Assembly (NCBI RefSeq): GCF_047634455.1
Contig: NZ_JBLIAI010000005.1
Location: 1 to 64,000, forward strand
DNA: 64,000 nt
Reading direction: 5' to 3'
From: Maritalea sp047634455
GTDB lineage: Bacteria; Pseudomonadota; Alphaproteobacteria; Rhizobiales; Devosiaceae
Part shown: positions 1 through 8,646 of the stretch, piece by piece
How the letters are laid out: every line of letters begins with the position of its first letter
Position numbering within the stretch: the first letter of the stretch is position 1
Program-made: the position numbers and the translations under genes
The notes under the pieces: generated by a model
What the model was told of the DNA's origin: nothing
Database searches by the model: none
Seen by the model: the letters and a program-made list of their open reading frames with translations, nothing else

Positions 1-392
1 GTGTCCGGATATTCACACACATCGATGTCCGCCTTTGAAGAGATCACAATATAGATCAGCGGCTCTTTGCCCTTGTTCCATAATTGGTGCGCATATTCCG
101 GACCACCAATTGGTGCGCCCAAAACATCACCCGCCTGCACCTTGTGGATTGTGTCCCCAAACCGATACTCGCCAGAACCCGACAAGATAATAAACATCTC
201 ATCTTCTGCGTGATGCACATGAAACGGACACGCGGTTTTTCCCGGCGGTACCACTGTATAGGCTGCGCCGAGTTTGGTTAGATTGAGCGGGGTGGCAATT
301 CCTGCATCATATGATTCGTAGGATTTGCCATGGGTGAAGTGTTCTGTCTCGAGTCCCGCTAGGCGCACAAAGGCTTTTGGTTCATCGCCCAT
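1..392 (-). CDS. cupin domain-containing protein (3' end outside window)
   Basis: Reading the minus strand from the ATG at 392 gives MGDEPKAFVRLAGLE and then a single-domain cupin: the metal-site cluster PFHVHHAEDEMF, the strand-turn segment SGSGEYRFGD, then VQAGDVLGAP. The frame stays open to the left edge, so the C-terminus is missing. The ATG overlaps the TAA of the upstream VOC gene (TAATG), so the two are probably translationally coupled. Small cupins of this type bind a metal through His and Glu residues and act as isomerases, dioxygenases or sensors; the substrate cannot be told from sequence. Confidence 0.85.
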   Translation of the reverse strand, partial: MGDEPKAFVRLAGLETEHFTHGKSYESYDAGIATPLNLTKLGAAYTVVPPGKTACPFHVHHAEDEMFIILSGSGEYRFGDTIHKVQAGDVLGAPIGGPEYAHQLWNKGKEPLIYIVISSKADIDVCEYPD

Positions 393-730
393 TATTCGCC
401 CCAAACCGCCATTTCGTTGCCGCTTGGTTCTTTGAAATGGAACCGACGCCCACCCGGAAACGCAAAAATCGGCCGCACAATTTCGCCACCCCCTGCCTCA
501 ATTTGTGCAAGCGCGGCGTCCAAATCATCCGCTTTAAGCACCACCAACGGTTTCGCAACGGCGTCCTTGGTGCCATCCATGCCGCCATCTAAGCCCGCAT
601 TGTCGAACGAAAAATACTCCGGCCCGTAATCCGTAAATTTCCACCCCAATGCCTTGGCAAAAAAGTGCTTGCTGGCCGCAAGGTCCGCGCCCGGCAACTC
701 CACATAATCGATCTTTAACAATGCTGGCAT
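392..730 (-). CDS. VOC family (glyoxalase/bleomycin-resistance fold) protein
   Basis: A 112-residue single-module VOC protein. It opens with LLKIDYVELPGADLAASKHFF, the usual first strand and helix, has DDLDAALAQIEAGGGEIV in the middle, and ends with FKEPSGNEMAVWGE, whose Glu is the typical last metal ligand of the fold. One module is half a glyoxalase, so a homodimer is expected. It lies between DUF6157 (3 nt upstream) and the cupin (overlapping), suggesting a small operon of stress or catabolic enzymes. Substrate unknown. Confidence 0.9.
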   Translation of the reverse strand: MPALLKIDYVELPGADLAASKHFFAKALGWKFTDYGPEYFSFDNAGLDGGMDGTKDAVAKPLVVLKADDLDAALAQIEAGGGEIVRPIFAFPGGRRFHFKEPSGNEMAVWGE

Positions 731-733
731 GTT

Positions 734-1147
734 TTAACTCCCTTTGCGCTTGGAACGCATTCCTTTGATTATTTCTAAATTGTTATCGCTAGCAAATTTT
801 GCATATTGCTCGCCTTCAACCGGATAGATCGCAATCCGTCCATTTTCATCATGATGCACGCCAAAGCCAAATGTTTTGACCAGCGGTGACGCGCGCATAC
901 ACGGCTGCCCTTTTAAGAAAAACTCTTGTTTTGCCTGATCCCGTTCTTGGCCAGAAAGCGCACGCCGATCCGCGTGAATACCAAACAACAATTGATCACT
1001 CGTCACTTGATAGGGCGCATCAACCAATCGCTCATATTGCATGGCTGCCACCGTGCCTGCCCGCGTTGGCACTGTGCCCACCACGGCGGTACAATCGGGC
1101 GAAACTTGAATAAAGCTATTGAAATAATTGGTTGTGTGTTGTGTCAT
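734..1147 (-). CDS. DUF6157 family protein
   Basis: About 137 residues when started at the internal ATG giving MTQHTTNYFNSFIQ; an ATG four codons further upstream is possible. The pattern matches the uncharacterised DUF6157 family: an N-terminal TTNYFNSFIQVSPDC, a central TSDQLLFGIHADRRAL, the conserved KGQPCMRASPLVKTFGFG and a final KGMRSKRKG. No catalytic motif is known. It is the first gene of the DUF6157-VOC-cupin run, with 3 nt before the VOC gene. Family assignment is from memory of the conserved segments. Confidence 0.75.
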   Translation of the reverse strand: MTQHTTNYFNSFIQVSPDCTAVVGTVPTRAGTVAAMQYERLVDAPYQVTSDQLLFGIHADRRALSGQERDQAKQEFFLKGQPCMRASPLVKTFGFGVHHDENGRIAIYPVEGEQYAKFASDNNLEIIKGMRSKRKGS

Positions 1148-1477
1148 CTCAATTTCCAATGTTCTTATTTTGTTCTAAATTCAATATGTCCCATTGTCAA
1201 CGCTTCAAACAGCTTTGCCGCAACATGGCAATGCCATTTGCGGGACACAGAGTTCGGTGGCACGAGGGGTGATGGCATGGGTCTTCCGCACCGTGCCGCA
1301 ACCTGATGCGGCACCTCATTTCTAAGCCGTGCAACAAAACTTGGCCGTCCCGCCCCCGGGCATGGACCTCATCGCAACGCCAAAAACCAACATGTGCCCG
1401 GCACCTTTTAGGTCCCGAGCACATGCTGATCGTTGATAAATGATGCAGCAATATTGTTGCACCAGTATTGAAGAAGA
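1148..1477. other. non-coding stretch with three stem-loops downstream of clpB
   Basis: No convincing gene. Three inverted repeats follow one another: 1218-1243 (CCGCAA C ATGGCA / TGCCAT TTGCGG), 1293-1314 (GTGCCGCA acctga TGCGGCAC) and 1391-1425 (CATGTGC ... GCACATG, with weaker inner pairing). The first two share the core GCCGCAAC. They lie just beyond the clpB stop codon on its own strand, so they may form its 3' structure or terminator region, but none is followed by a clear T-run. A structured RNA or REP-like cluster is possible. Confidence 0.4.
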
Positions 1478-4087
1478 TTATTGAGCGGCTTCTTTTTGAG
1501 AAGCCACGGGGTCAATCACCAAACCCACTTCTGTTGCGCCAACATGCACGGTTTGCCCATCTGCAATGTCGCCAGCCAAAATCTTTTCAGCCAATTCATC
1601 TTGTAGCACCCGTTGGATCACCCGTTTGAGAGGACGTGCCCCATAAGCGGTGTCATAACCCTCGTTGGCGATCCAATCACGGGCCGCATCATCAAGCTCA
1701 AGCGTAATATCGCGATCCACCAACAATTTGCGTAAATAGCCCAATTGGATGTCCACAATTGCACCCATATCGGAACGGGCCAAGCGGTGGAACAGCAAAA
1801 TCTCATCAACCCGGTTCAAGAATTCGGGCCTGAAATTTGCCCGCACCATGTCGAGCACTTTGCCACGAACCAATTCAACCGATTCGCCTTCTTTTTGCTC
1901 AACAAGATATTCAGCACCAAGGTTCGACGTCATGATGATCAGCGTATTGCGGAAATCAACCGTGCGGCCCTGCCCGTCAGTCAAACGACCATCGTCGAGC
2001 ACTTGTAACAACACATTGAAGACATCCGGGTGTGCTTTTTCGATCTCGTCGAACAAAATCACTTGATAAGGCCGACGCCGCACCGCTTCGGTCAATGCCC
2101 CCCCCTCATCATAGCCAACATAGCCGGGAGGTGCCCCGATCAGGCGGGCAACGGAATGTTTCTCCATATATTCGGACATATCCAAACGCACCATTGCCGT
2201 ATCATCGTCAAATAAAAATTGCGCCAAGGTTTTGGTCAATTCGGTTTTGCCGACCCCGGTTGGGCCAAGGAAAATAAACGATCCCATCGGGCGGTTTGGG
2301 TCTTGTAACCCAGCCCGCGAGCGCCGCACGGCTTTTGAAACTGCGGTCACCGCTTCTGCTTGGCCAACAACACGCTTGGCCAACTCATCTTCCATGCGCA
2401 ACAATTTATCGCGTTCGCCCTCGAGCATTTTATCCACCGGCACACCGGTCCAACGGGACACCACTTGGGCGATATGCTGGGAGGTGACCACTTCTTCCAC
2501 CATGCTGGCGATTTCTGCACTGCCTGATTCGTCCTCAGCTGCTGCTATTTTGCGCTCAAGCTCCGGAATAAGCCCATAAGCCAACTCGCCAGCTTTCGCC
2601 AAATCGCCTTGGCGTTGTGCATTTTCCAAATCCGTACGGGCATGATCTAGCTGTTCTTTGAGCTTTTGACCGGCACCAAGGCGGTCTTTTTCTGCAACCC
2701 AACGCTGGTTAAGTGCGTCGGCCTTTTCTTCCAAATCGCTCAATTCAGTTTCAAGTTTGCCCAAACGAGACTTTGACGCATCGTCCGTTTCTTTGTTCAA
2801 CGCTTCACGCTCAATTTTAAGCTGCATGATTCGCCGATCAAGCTCGTCCAATTCCTCTGGCTTACTGTCCACTTGCATGCGCAAACGGGCAGACGCCTCG
2901 TCCATCAAGTCAATGGCTTTATCTGGCAAAAACCGATCTGTGATGTAACGATTGGATAGGGTCGCCGCAGATACCAATGAACTGTCAGAAATTCGCACCC
3001 CATGGTGCAGCTCATATTTCTCTTTGAGGCCACGCAAAATCGAAATCGTATCTTCAACCGTAGGCTCAGACACAAATACAGGTTGGAAACGACGGGCCAA
3101 AGCCGCGTCTTTTTCAACGTGCTTTTTATATTCATCCAAGGTGGTTGCGCCAACGCAATGCAATTCACCCCGCGCCAATGCAGGTTTTAACAGGTTCGAT
3201 GCATCCATCGCCCCATCAGCTTTGCCTGCACCCACCAACGTGTGCATTTCATCGATAAACAGGATGATGTTGCCATCGGCTGAAGTCACTTCGTTGAGCA
3301 CCGCTTTCAAGCGTTCTTCAAACTCACCGCGATATTTGGCCCCCGCAATCAGTGCACCCATATCAAGGGAAAGCAATGATTTTCCTTTAATCGATTCGGG
3401 GACATCACCATTGATGATCCTGAGGGCGAGACCCTCGGCAATCGCGGTTTTACCGACGCCCGGCTCGCCGATCAGCACTGGATTATTTTTCGTGCGACGC
3501 GACAGCACCTGAATGGCACGACGGATTTCCTCGTCGCGGCCAATTACCGGGTCCAATTTGCCGTCCCGCGCCGCTTCGGTCAGGTCGCGCGCATATTTTT
3601 TCAACGCGTCATAGCTTTCTTCAGCGCTCTGGCTGTCGGCAGTGCGGCCCTTGCGCAACTCGTTAATCGCATCGTTCAACCCGTTGGCGGTGACACCAGC
3701 AGATTTGAGCAGTTTGCCAGCATCGCTATCTTTTTCAATCACCAACGCAAGCAACAAGCGCTCCACGGTGACGAACGAATCGCCAGCCTTGTCAGCAGCT
3801 TTTTCGGCCGTTTCAAAAACCCGCGCCATTTCGCGGCTCATATAAAGCTGACCGCCACCGCCTGAAACCGAGGCGATCTTTTTCAAACCCGCTTCCACAT
3901 TTGCGCGCAACGTTTTTGAATCGCCGCCGGCCCGATCAACAAGACCTGTGGCCATGCCTTGATCGTCGTCCATCAGGACTTTTAGCAAGTGGATAGGGGA
4001 AAACTGTTGATGCCCAGCAGCAAGAGCGCCACTTTGTGCGGACTGGACGAAACCACGCGCACGTTCGGTATATTTTTCAATATTCAC
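1478..4087 (-). CDS. clpB: ATP-dependent chaperone ClpB (disaggregase)
   Basis: 869 residues, the usual size of full-length ClpB. Order: Clp N-domain (about 1-145), AAA+ module 1 with Walker A GEPGVGKT (about 205) and IDEMHTLVGAG, the coiled-coil M domain (about 400-530, LDELDRRIMQLKIEREAL) that separates ClpB from ClpA/ClpC, AAA+ module 2 with GPTGVGKTEL, and the C-terminal small domain. It rescues aggregated proteins together with DnaK. Start is GTG, preceded by GGAGAG about 7 nt upstream. It stands alone, with 217 nt of leader before the next gene. A heat-shock promoter would be expected but I could not identify one confidently. Confidence 0.98.
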   Translation of the reverse strand: MNIEKYTERARGFVQSAQSGALAAGHQQFSPIHLLKVLMDDDQGMATGLVDRAGGDSKTLRANVEAGLKKIASVSGGGGQLYMSREMARVFETAEKAADKAGDSFVTVERLLLALVIEKDSDAGKLLKSAGVTANGLNDAINELRKGRTADSQSAEESYDALKKYARDLTEAARDGKLDPVIGRDEEIRRAIQVLSRRTKNNPVLIGEPGVGKTAIAEGLALRIINGDVPESIKGKSLLSLDMGALIAGAKYRGEFEERLKAVLNEVTSADGNIILFIDEMHTLVGAGKADGAMDASNLLKPALARGELHCVGATTLDEYKKHVEKDAALARRFQPVFVSEPTVEDTISILRGLKEKYELHHGVRISDSSLVSAATLSNRYITDRFLPDKAIDLMDEASARLRMQVDSKPEELDELDRRIMQLKIEREALNKETDDASKSRLGKLETELSDLEEKADALNQRWVAEKDRLGAGQKLKEQLDHARTDLENAQRQGDLAKAGELAYGLIPELERKIAAAEDESGSAEIASMVEEVVTSQHIAQVVSRWTGVPVDKMLEGERDKLLRMEDELAKRVVGQAEAVTAVSKAVRRSRAGLQDPNRPMGSFIFLGPTGVGKTELTKTLAQFLFDDDTAMVRLDMSEYMEKHSVARLIGAPPGYVGYDEGGALTEAVRRRPYQVILFDEIEKAHPDVFNVLLQVLDDGRLTDGQGRTVDFRNTLIIMTSNLGAEYLVEQKEGESVELVRGKVLDMVRANFRPEFLNRVDEILLFHRLARSDMGAIVDIQLGYLRKLLVDRDITLELDDAARDWIANEGYDTAYGARPLKRVIQRVLQDELAEKILAGDIADGQTVHVGATEVGLVIDPVASQKEAAQ

Positions 4088-4304
4088 GTTTCAACTCTCC
4101 ATGTTCGGCCCGCTCAACCTGCCCATATTGTGGCACAGTTCGTCGCGTCTCGAAGTGTTGTATATCGCGTTTGCGTCTTCACCACATTGAGCGGCATCAA
4201 ACCCAAAAGCGCTACCCGATTTTGGATGCCCAGTTTTGGCGCACCCTTCGCTATTTGATATGGGGAATATTTGGGGGAGATAAAGAGGGGGAATGCGAAA
4301 AACA

Positions 4305-4571
4305 TCAAAGAAAGTAAATTAGACCGCCAAGCACAATCATCAGAAGGCCCATTTTCATGACCCAACCCGCAATAACTTGCTGCAAAAACCCATCCTCGCC
4401 AGGTTTTAGCGCTTGCCAATTGCCCAGAACCGGCACTTTTGATGAACCATCCTTAAACCCGCCACCAATCATGTGCATTGCACCGCCTGTCAGCGCTAAA
4501 ATCCAGCCAACCATGAAGACTGAAAATGCATAGGCGTCAAGAAACCCGATAACCGGTTCGATAATGTTCAT
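4305..4571 (-). CDS. small hypothetical membrane protein
   Basis: 88 residues from the ATG at 4571, which has a strong GGGGAGG ribosome site; an upstream in-frame ATG lacks one. Two hydrophobic segments are clear: AYAFSVFMVGWILALTGGAM near the N-terminus and a C-terminal WVMKMGLLMIVLGGLIYFL, joined by a polar loop (KDGSSKVPVLGNWQALKPGEDG). So it is probably an inner-membrane protein with both ends on the same side. I do not recognise the family. It is monocistronic, between clpB and a divergent regulator gene. Confidence 0.7.
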   Translation of the reverse strand: MNIIEPVIGFLDAYAFSVFMVGWILALTGGAMHMIGGGFKDGSSKVPVLGNWQALKPGEDGFLQQVIAGWVMKMGLLMIVLGGLIYFL

Positions 4572-4694
4572 GCGCGCCTCCCCAATATCAGACCAATTTG
4601 GCACCAACAATCAACAAAGGCAACAATTCCAGTTGGCACAAAACCCAACCTACAGTAAATTCCCGCCAAGGATGTCAGCGGCTTTTGGGAAGAA

Positions 4695-5672
4695 ATGGAC
4701 GTTTCAAAAATGCAAAACTATCCAAAGCGGGTGGCCGTGCTCGCATACGACCAATTGTGCACATTTGAGTTTGGACTAAGCGTTGAGATTTTCGCGACCC
4801 CACGCCCCGAAATCGATAATTGGTACACTTGCCAAACAATAGCCGTGGAACCCGGGCCGTTGCGGGCTGCCGGTGGGCTGATCGTTCAATGTGATTCGCA
4901 ACTTAAAGACCTTGCGGCCGCTGACCTGATTATCATCCCCGGCTGGCCACCGGCCAAAGCCGCGAGCGATGAACTCAAAGCTCAATTGTACGCAGCGCGT
5001 CTGCGCGGCGCTCAATTTATGGCAATCTGTTCTGGTATATTCCTATTGGCCGATCTCGGGCTAACAACCCATAAGACCATCACCACCCATTGGCGTTATA
5101 TTGAAGAACTAAGAAGCCGAGCCCCAGATGCCTACATTGAGGAAAACGTTCTTTATTGCACAGACAGCCAGATTATGAGTTCGGCTGGTTCTGCGGCGGG
5201 CATTGACTTGGCCCTGCATGTTATTCGCGCTGAATTTGGCACACAAGCTGCAAATATCGTGGCCCAACGTTTGGTATTGCCGGCACATCGCGAAGGCGGA
5301 CAAAAACAATTTGTGCCCCGCCCTGTGGCCCAAAACACCAATGGACCACTGGCCAACCTGCTCGACCATGTGCGCACAACACTTGATCAGAATTGGAGCG
5401 TCAAATCGATGGCCGCCCACACTGTCATGTCTGAGCGCACTGTGATTCGTCGCTTTGCTGAGACCATCGGCCAAAGCCCGGCCCAGTGGCTAATAGCCGA
5501 GCGTATCTATTTGGCACGGGAGCTATTGGAGAATGCGCAAATGAGTGTTGACGAAATCGCCTTGCGCACAGGGTTTAAGACCCCCGAAACGCTGCGGCAT
5601 CATTTTCGCAAAAAGTTGAAGATCTCGCCGACCGACTATCGCCGGCAATTTAACGCCAACAATGCCGCATAA
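4695..5672 (+). CDS. GlxA-family transcriptional regulator (DJ-1/PfpI + AraC HTH)
   Basis: 325 residues. The N-terminal half is a DJ-1/PfpI (class I amidotransferase-like) domain with the nucleophile-elbow segment FMAICSGIFLLADLGL. The C-terminal about 100 residues are an AraC-type double helix-turn-helix: WSVKSMAAHTVMSERTVIRRF and MSVDEIALRTGFKTPETLRHHFRKKL, then SPTDYRRQF. Members sense small nitrogen compounds or metabolites and activate catabolic genes; the ligand here is unknown. It is divergent from the small membrane protein, 123 nt away, which could be a target. A bidirectional terminator follows. Confidence 0.93.
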   Translation: MDVSKMQNYPKRVAVLAYDQLCTFEFGLSVEIFATPRPEIDNWYTCQTIAVEPGPLRAAGGLIVQCDSQLKDLAAADLIIIPGWPPAKAASDELKAQLYAARLRGAQFMAICSGIFLLADLGLTTHKTITTHWRYIEELRSRAPDAYIEENVLYCTDSQIMSSAGSAAGIDLALHVIRAEFGTQAANIVAQRLVLPAHREGGQKQFVPRPVAQNTNGPLANLLDHVRTTLDQNWSVKSMAAHTVMSERTVIRRFAETIGQSPAQWLIAERIYLARELLENAQMSVDEIALRTGFKTPETLRHHFRKKLKISPTDYRRQFNANNAA

Positions 5673-5700
5673 AAAAGGCCGGCGTATCGCCGACCCTTTG
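5671..5700 (-). terminator. intrinsic terminator, mainly for the DUF4167 gene
   Basis: The stem GGCCGGCG tat CGCCGACC (one G-U pair) occupies 5677-5695. On the minus strand it follows the stop of the DUF4167 gene and is followed by six T residues (5671-5676). On the plus strand it lies directly after the GlxA-type stop but has only a weak T-run, so it may end both convergent genes. Confidence 0.75.
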
Positions 5701-5704
5701 CGCT

Positions 5705-6367
5705 TTATTCAGCAGCTTCTTTTGCAGAGCTGCCATCATCTTTAGTCTGAGGCGGAGCGCCCGAAGACGTGACGTCCACCGGCGCAGCCTTTACTTTTAC
5801 AGGAGCCTCATCCGATAAATTCATAGATGGCTGCGGCGCCTCTGCAAGCTCGGCATTTTCAACAGGCTTACGACGCGGACGACGAGCCCGCGGTGCGCGG
5901 CGCGCACGTGGCATTTCTTCCTCTGTATCACTTGCAGTTTGCGATTTTTCAGCCACCGCTTCACCACCGCCAGCAGTTTCGCTTTCCACGTTCTCGACAG
6001 CGGCCACCTCACCAGCTTTTTCCGGCTGACTTTCACGCGGCGGCGTCTCAACACGTTCTGGGCGTTCCCTGTCTCGCTCCTCTTGGCGCGCCTGGGACTG
6101 TGCTTGCGCAGCAGAAATAATGCGGAAATAATGCTCGGCATGCTGGAAATAGTTTTCCGAATTTACAGAATCACCAGTTGCATGCGCGTCCCGTGCCAAC
6201 TGCACATATTTCTCAGCAATTGTTGCAGGGTTGCCGCGCACTTTTACGTCCGGGCCGTTACTTTCGTAACTGCGTGATAATGGATTGACATTCTTGCGTC
6301 CGCCACCCCCACCACCGCCACCGTTTCCACGGCCACGTGAGCGATTATTTTTTTGTCCAGGTCTCAT
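5705..6367 (-). CDS. DUF4167 domain-containing protein
   Basis: 220 residues. The N-terminus is a basic, glycine-rich tract (GQKNNRSRGRGNGGGGGGGG). The conserved DUF4167 segment follows (about 25-95): NPLSRSYESNGPDVKVRGN, ATIAEKYVQLARDA, ENYFQHAEHYFRIISAAQ. The rest is a low-complexity tail rich in Glu, Ala, Pro and Arg. This family is widespread in Rhizobiales and typically lies next to prmC-prfA, as here. The RGG-like start and helical core suggest RNA or ribosome binding, but that is inference; no function is established to my knowledge. Confidence 0.9.
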   Translation of the reverse strand: MRPGQKNNRSRGRGNGGGGGGGGRKNVNPLSRSYESNGPDVKVRGNPATIAEKYVQLARDAHATGDSVNSENYFQHAEHYFRIISAAQAQSQARQEERDRERPERVETPPRESQPEKAGEVAAVENVESETAGGGEAVAEKSQTASDTEEEMPRARRAPRARRPRRKPVENAELAEAPQPSMNLSDEAPVKVKAAPVDVTSSGAPPQTKDDGSSAKEAAE

Positions 6368-6695
6368 AGAAGTCTCATGCGATGGCTACAAACTTTGTTC
6401 TTATCTCTTTTCACAGCGCATATTGCACACATTTGAAAAATGAGTTGCAGTCCAAATTCGGCCCAAGCGCTTCACCAAAGAAGTCAGCTCGCTGTCAATT
6501 CTGAAATGGATGCTGCTATATGCCTGCTGTCCGGCGTGCGCGCGACCTACCAATCAAATATTCGATTCAATTGTAAATTCGCGATCAGATGACCTGCACC
6601 TGAAAATGTAACACGCAAAGTGAACCTATATGCTTCGCCAATATTTTCCAAGAAAAAAATCACTCTTCGATTAATGCCTGATTCTAAAATCGAAA
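6368..6695. other. intergenic region between prmC and the DUF4167 gene
   Basis: 328 bases, visibly AT-rich, with no supportable open frame. It must hold the promoter of the DUF4167 gene and the 3' end of the prmC transcript, both read on the minus strand. I see no strong hairpin followed by a T-run and no near-consensus promoter pair I would defend. Confidence 0.4.
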
Positions 6696-7535
6696 TCACC
6701 GCTGCGCCAGCAATGCGCGGTCATGTCCAGAAAGGTCCGAAAGCTTTGCGATTTCACTAAACCCATTCGAGTCTAAAAGTTGAGAAACCGCTTCTGCCTG
6801 GCGATAACCAATTTCAAATATCAACCATCCGTCGCCCGCTAAAAACTCATTCGCCCGGGCAATGATCAATTTATAAGCGGCAAGTCCACCTTCGTCGGCA
6901 AACAGCGCCAATTGAGGGTCAAAGCCTAAGGCCTCCGCATTCATTTCATTGCGCTCATCAATCCCGATATAGGGCGGGTTTGAAATAATCAGGTCAAACT
7001 TTTGCGCCTCAATAGGTTCAAACCAACTGCCCTGCAACAGGGTCAGCCGATCTTCAACCCCATGCCGAATAGCATTTTCGCGGGCGCAATCCAGCGCCCC
7101 CTTTGAAATATCCACCGCAGTACCGGTTGCCTCTGGAAACTCCAGCAAAATTGAAATGGCAATCGCGCCGGTGCCGGTGCCCAAATCAAGCAACCGTCCA
7201 TCACTGGGGAACCGTTCCAGCGCAACATCCACAACCAATTCGGTTTCAGGACGCGGCACCAATGTGTCCTTGTTGAGCAAAAAATTGTGCCCGAAAAACT
7301 CTTTTTCACCCAATATCCGTGCCACAGGCTCACCGCTTAAGCGCCGCTCAGCCATTGCATCAAAAGTTGCTGAAACATCAGCTGGTATTGGGTCTTGATC
7401 GGCACTAATCAATTGGGCTGCATCTAGGTCAGCAGCGGCCAGCAACAAATAACGCGCATCCAAGCCGGCCGTCGCCAAACCGGCACGTTCAAATCTTTTA
7501 CGCCAAAAAATCAGCCGTTCTGCATAACTTGTCAC
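6696..7535 (-). CDS. prmC: peptide chain release factor N(5)-glutamine methyltransferase
   Basis: 279 residues, normal for PrmC/HemK. An N-terminal helical domain is followed by a Rossmann methyltransferase domain with the SAM-binding loop LLDLGTGTGAIAISIL and the glutamine-methylating signature ISNPPYIG (NPPY). It methylates the Gln of the GGQ motif in release factors. Its target gene prfA ends only 5 nt upstream on the same strand, a classic prfA-prmC operon. Confidence 0.97.
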   Translation of the reverse strand: MTSYAERLIFWRKRFERAGLATAGLDARYLLLAAADLDAAQLISADQDPIPADVSATFDAMAERRLSGEPVARILGEKEFFGHNFLLNKDTLVPRPETELVVDVALERFPSDGRLLDLGTGTGAIAISILLEFPEATGTAVDISKGALDCARENAIRHGVEDRLTLLQGSWFEPIEAQKFDLIISNPPYIGIDERNEMNAEALGFDPQLALFADEGGLAAYKLIIARANEFLAGDGWLIFEIGYRQAEAVSQLLDSNGFSEIAKLSDLSGHDRALLAQR

Positions 7536-7540
7536 TTGGC

Positions 7541-8617
7541 TTATACGTCTTCGTCTAGCGCCGCCAATTGCGCCGCTTGGTTTTCAGTGATCAGAGCATC
7601 AAAAACCTCATCCAAACCCTCACCCGCTATCAACTTGTCCAGCTTATAGAGTGTGAGGTTAATCCGGTGGTCTGTCATGCGCCCTTGCGGAAAATTATAT
7701 GTACGAATGCGCTCGGAGCGATCGCCAGACCCCACTTGGTCGCGACGGGCGTCAGCCCGCTCACTGTCGCGCTTTTCACGTTGTTCTTCATAAAGCCGCG
7801 CCCGCAATACTTTCATCGCGTTCGCTCGGTTTTGGTGCTGAGATTTCTCTGAGGAAAGAACCACAATTCCAGAAGGAATATGGGTAATGCGCACCGCGCT
7901 ATCGGTTGTGTTCACGTGCTGACCACCAGCCCCCGATGCCCGCATCGTATCAATCCGGATGTCTTCAGTGCGGATTTCAATGTCGATATCTTCAACTTCA
8001 GGCAAAACAGCCACGGTCGCCGCAGAAGTGTGAATACGCCCGCTTGATTCGGTATCGGGTACCCGCTGCACGCGGTGCACACCAGATTCAAATTTCATCC
8101 GCGCATAAACACCATTGCCTTTAATTGAGGCGATGATTTCTTTGTAGCCCCCCATATCGCCGTCAGCTTGTTCCATAATGGTCATCTTCCAGCCCGCCAG
8201 TTCGGCGTGCCGTTGATACATGCGAAACAAATCGCCAGCAAAAAGCGCGGCTTCGTCGCCGCCGGTGCCTGCCCGAACTTCCAAAATCGCGCTTTTATCG
8301 TCAGCGTCATCCTTTGGCAGCAACAACAGGCGAATGTCTTGGGTGAATTGCTCAACCTTTTCCTTCAGCTCATCGCGTTCCATCTCTGCAAGTTCAGCAA
8401 GCTCCTTATCGCCCGATGCAATAATTTCCTCTGCCTCTTTTAGGCCCAATTTCGCAGCATTATACTCGCGAATTTTCTCCACAACGGTCTGAAGTTCCGA
8501 ATGTTCCTTGCTCAATTTCACAATGGTTTCCGCATCAGGGCCTTGCGACATCTGATCTTCAATCACTTGATAGCGACTGACCATCGCGTCCAACTTGTCG
8601 GTCGGTAATTTCGCCAT
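7541..8617 (-). CDS. prfA: peptide chain release factor 1
   Basis: 358 residues, full length. It carries the catalytic GAGGQHVNTTDSAVR loop (GGQ, substrate of PrmC) and the PxT codon-recognition element as RVPDTESSGR, which identifies RF1 (UAA/UAG reading) rather than RF2. The N-terminal coiled region and the C-terminal GDRSERIRTYNFPQGR with DHR are present. It acts in the ribosomal A site to hydrolyse peptidyl-tRNA. It sits between ptsP (30 nt upstream) and prmC (5 nt downstream), probably one transcript. Confidence 0.98.
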   Translation of the reverse strand: MAKLPTDKLDAMVSRYQVIEDQMSQGPDAETIVKLSKEHSELQTVVEKIREYNAAKLGLKEAEEIIASGDKELAELAEMERDELKEKVEQFTQDIRLLLLPKDDADDKSAILEVRAGTGGDEAALFAGDLFRMYQRHAELAGWKMTIMEQADGDMGGYKEIIASIKGNGVYARMKFESGVHRVQRVPDTESSGRIHTSAATVAVLPEVEDIDIEIRTEDIRIDTMRASGAGGQHVNTTDSAVRITHIPSGIVVLSSEKSQHQNRANAMKVLRARLYEEQREKRDSERADARRDQVGSGDRSERIRTYNFPQGRMTDHRINLTLYKLDKLIAGEGLDEVFDALITENQAAQLAALDEDV

Positions 8618-8646
8618 AAAACGGCACCTTCTAATGTGTAATTGCG

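Noticed and set aside
1197..1451. 84-codon minus-strand open frame between clpB and the DUF6157 gene
   Set aside because: Composition (many Cys, His, Arg) is unlike the neighbours, there is no ribosome site, and it runs through the three stem-loops.
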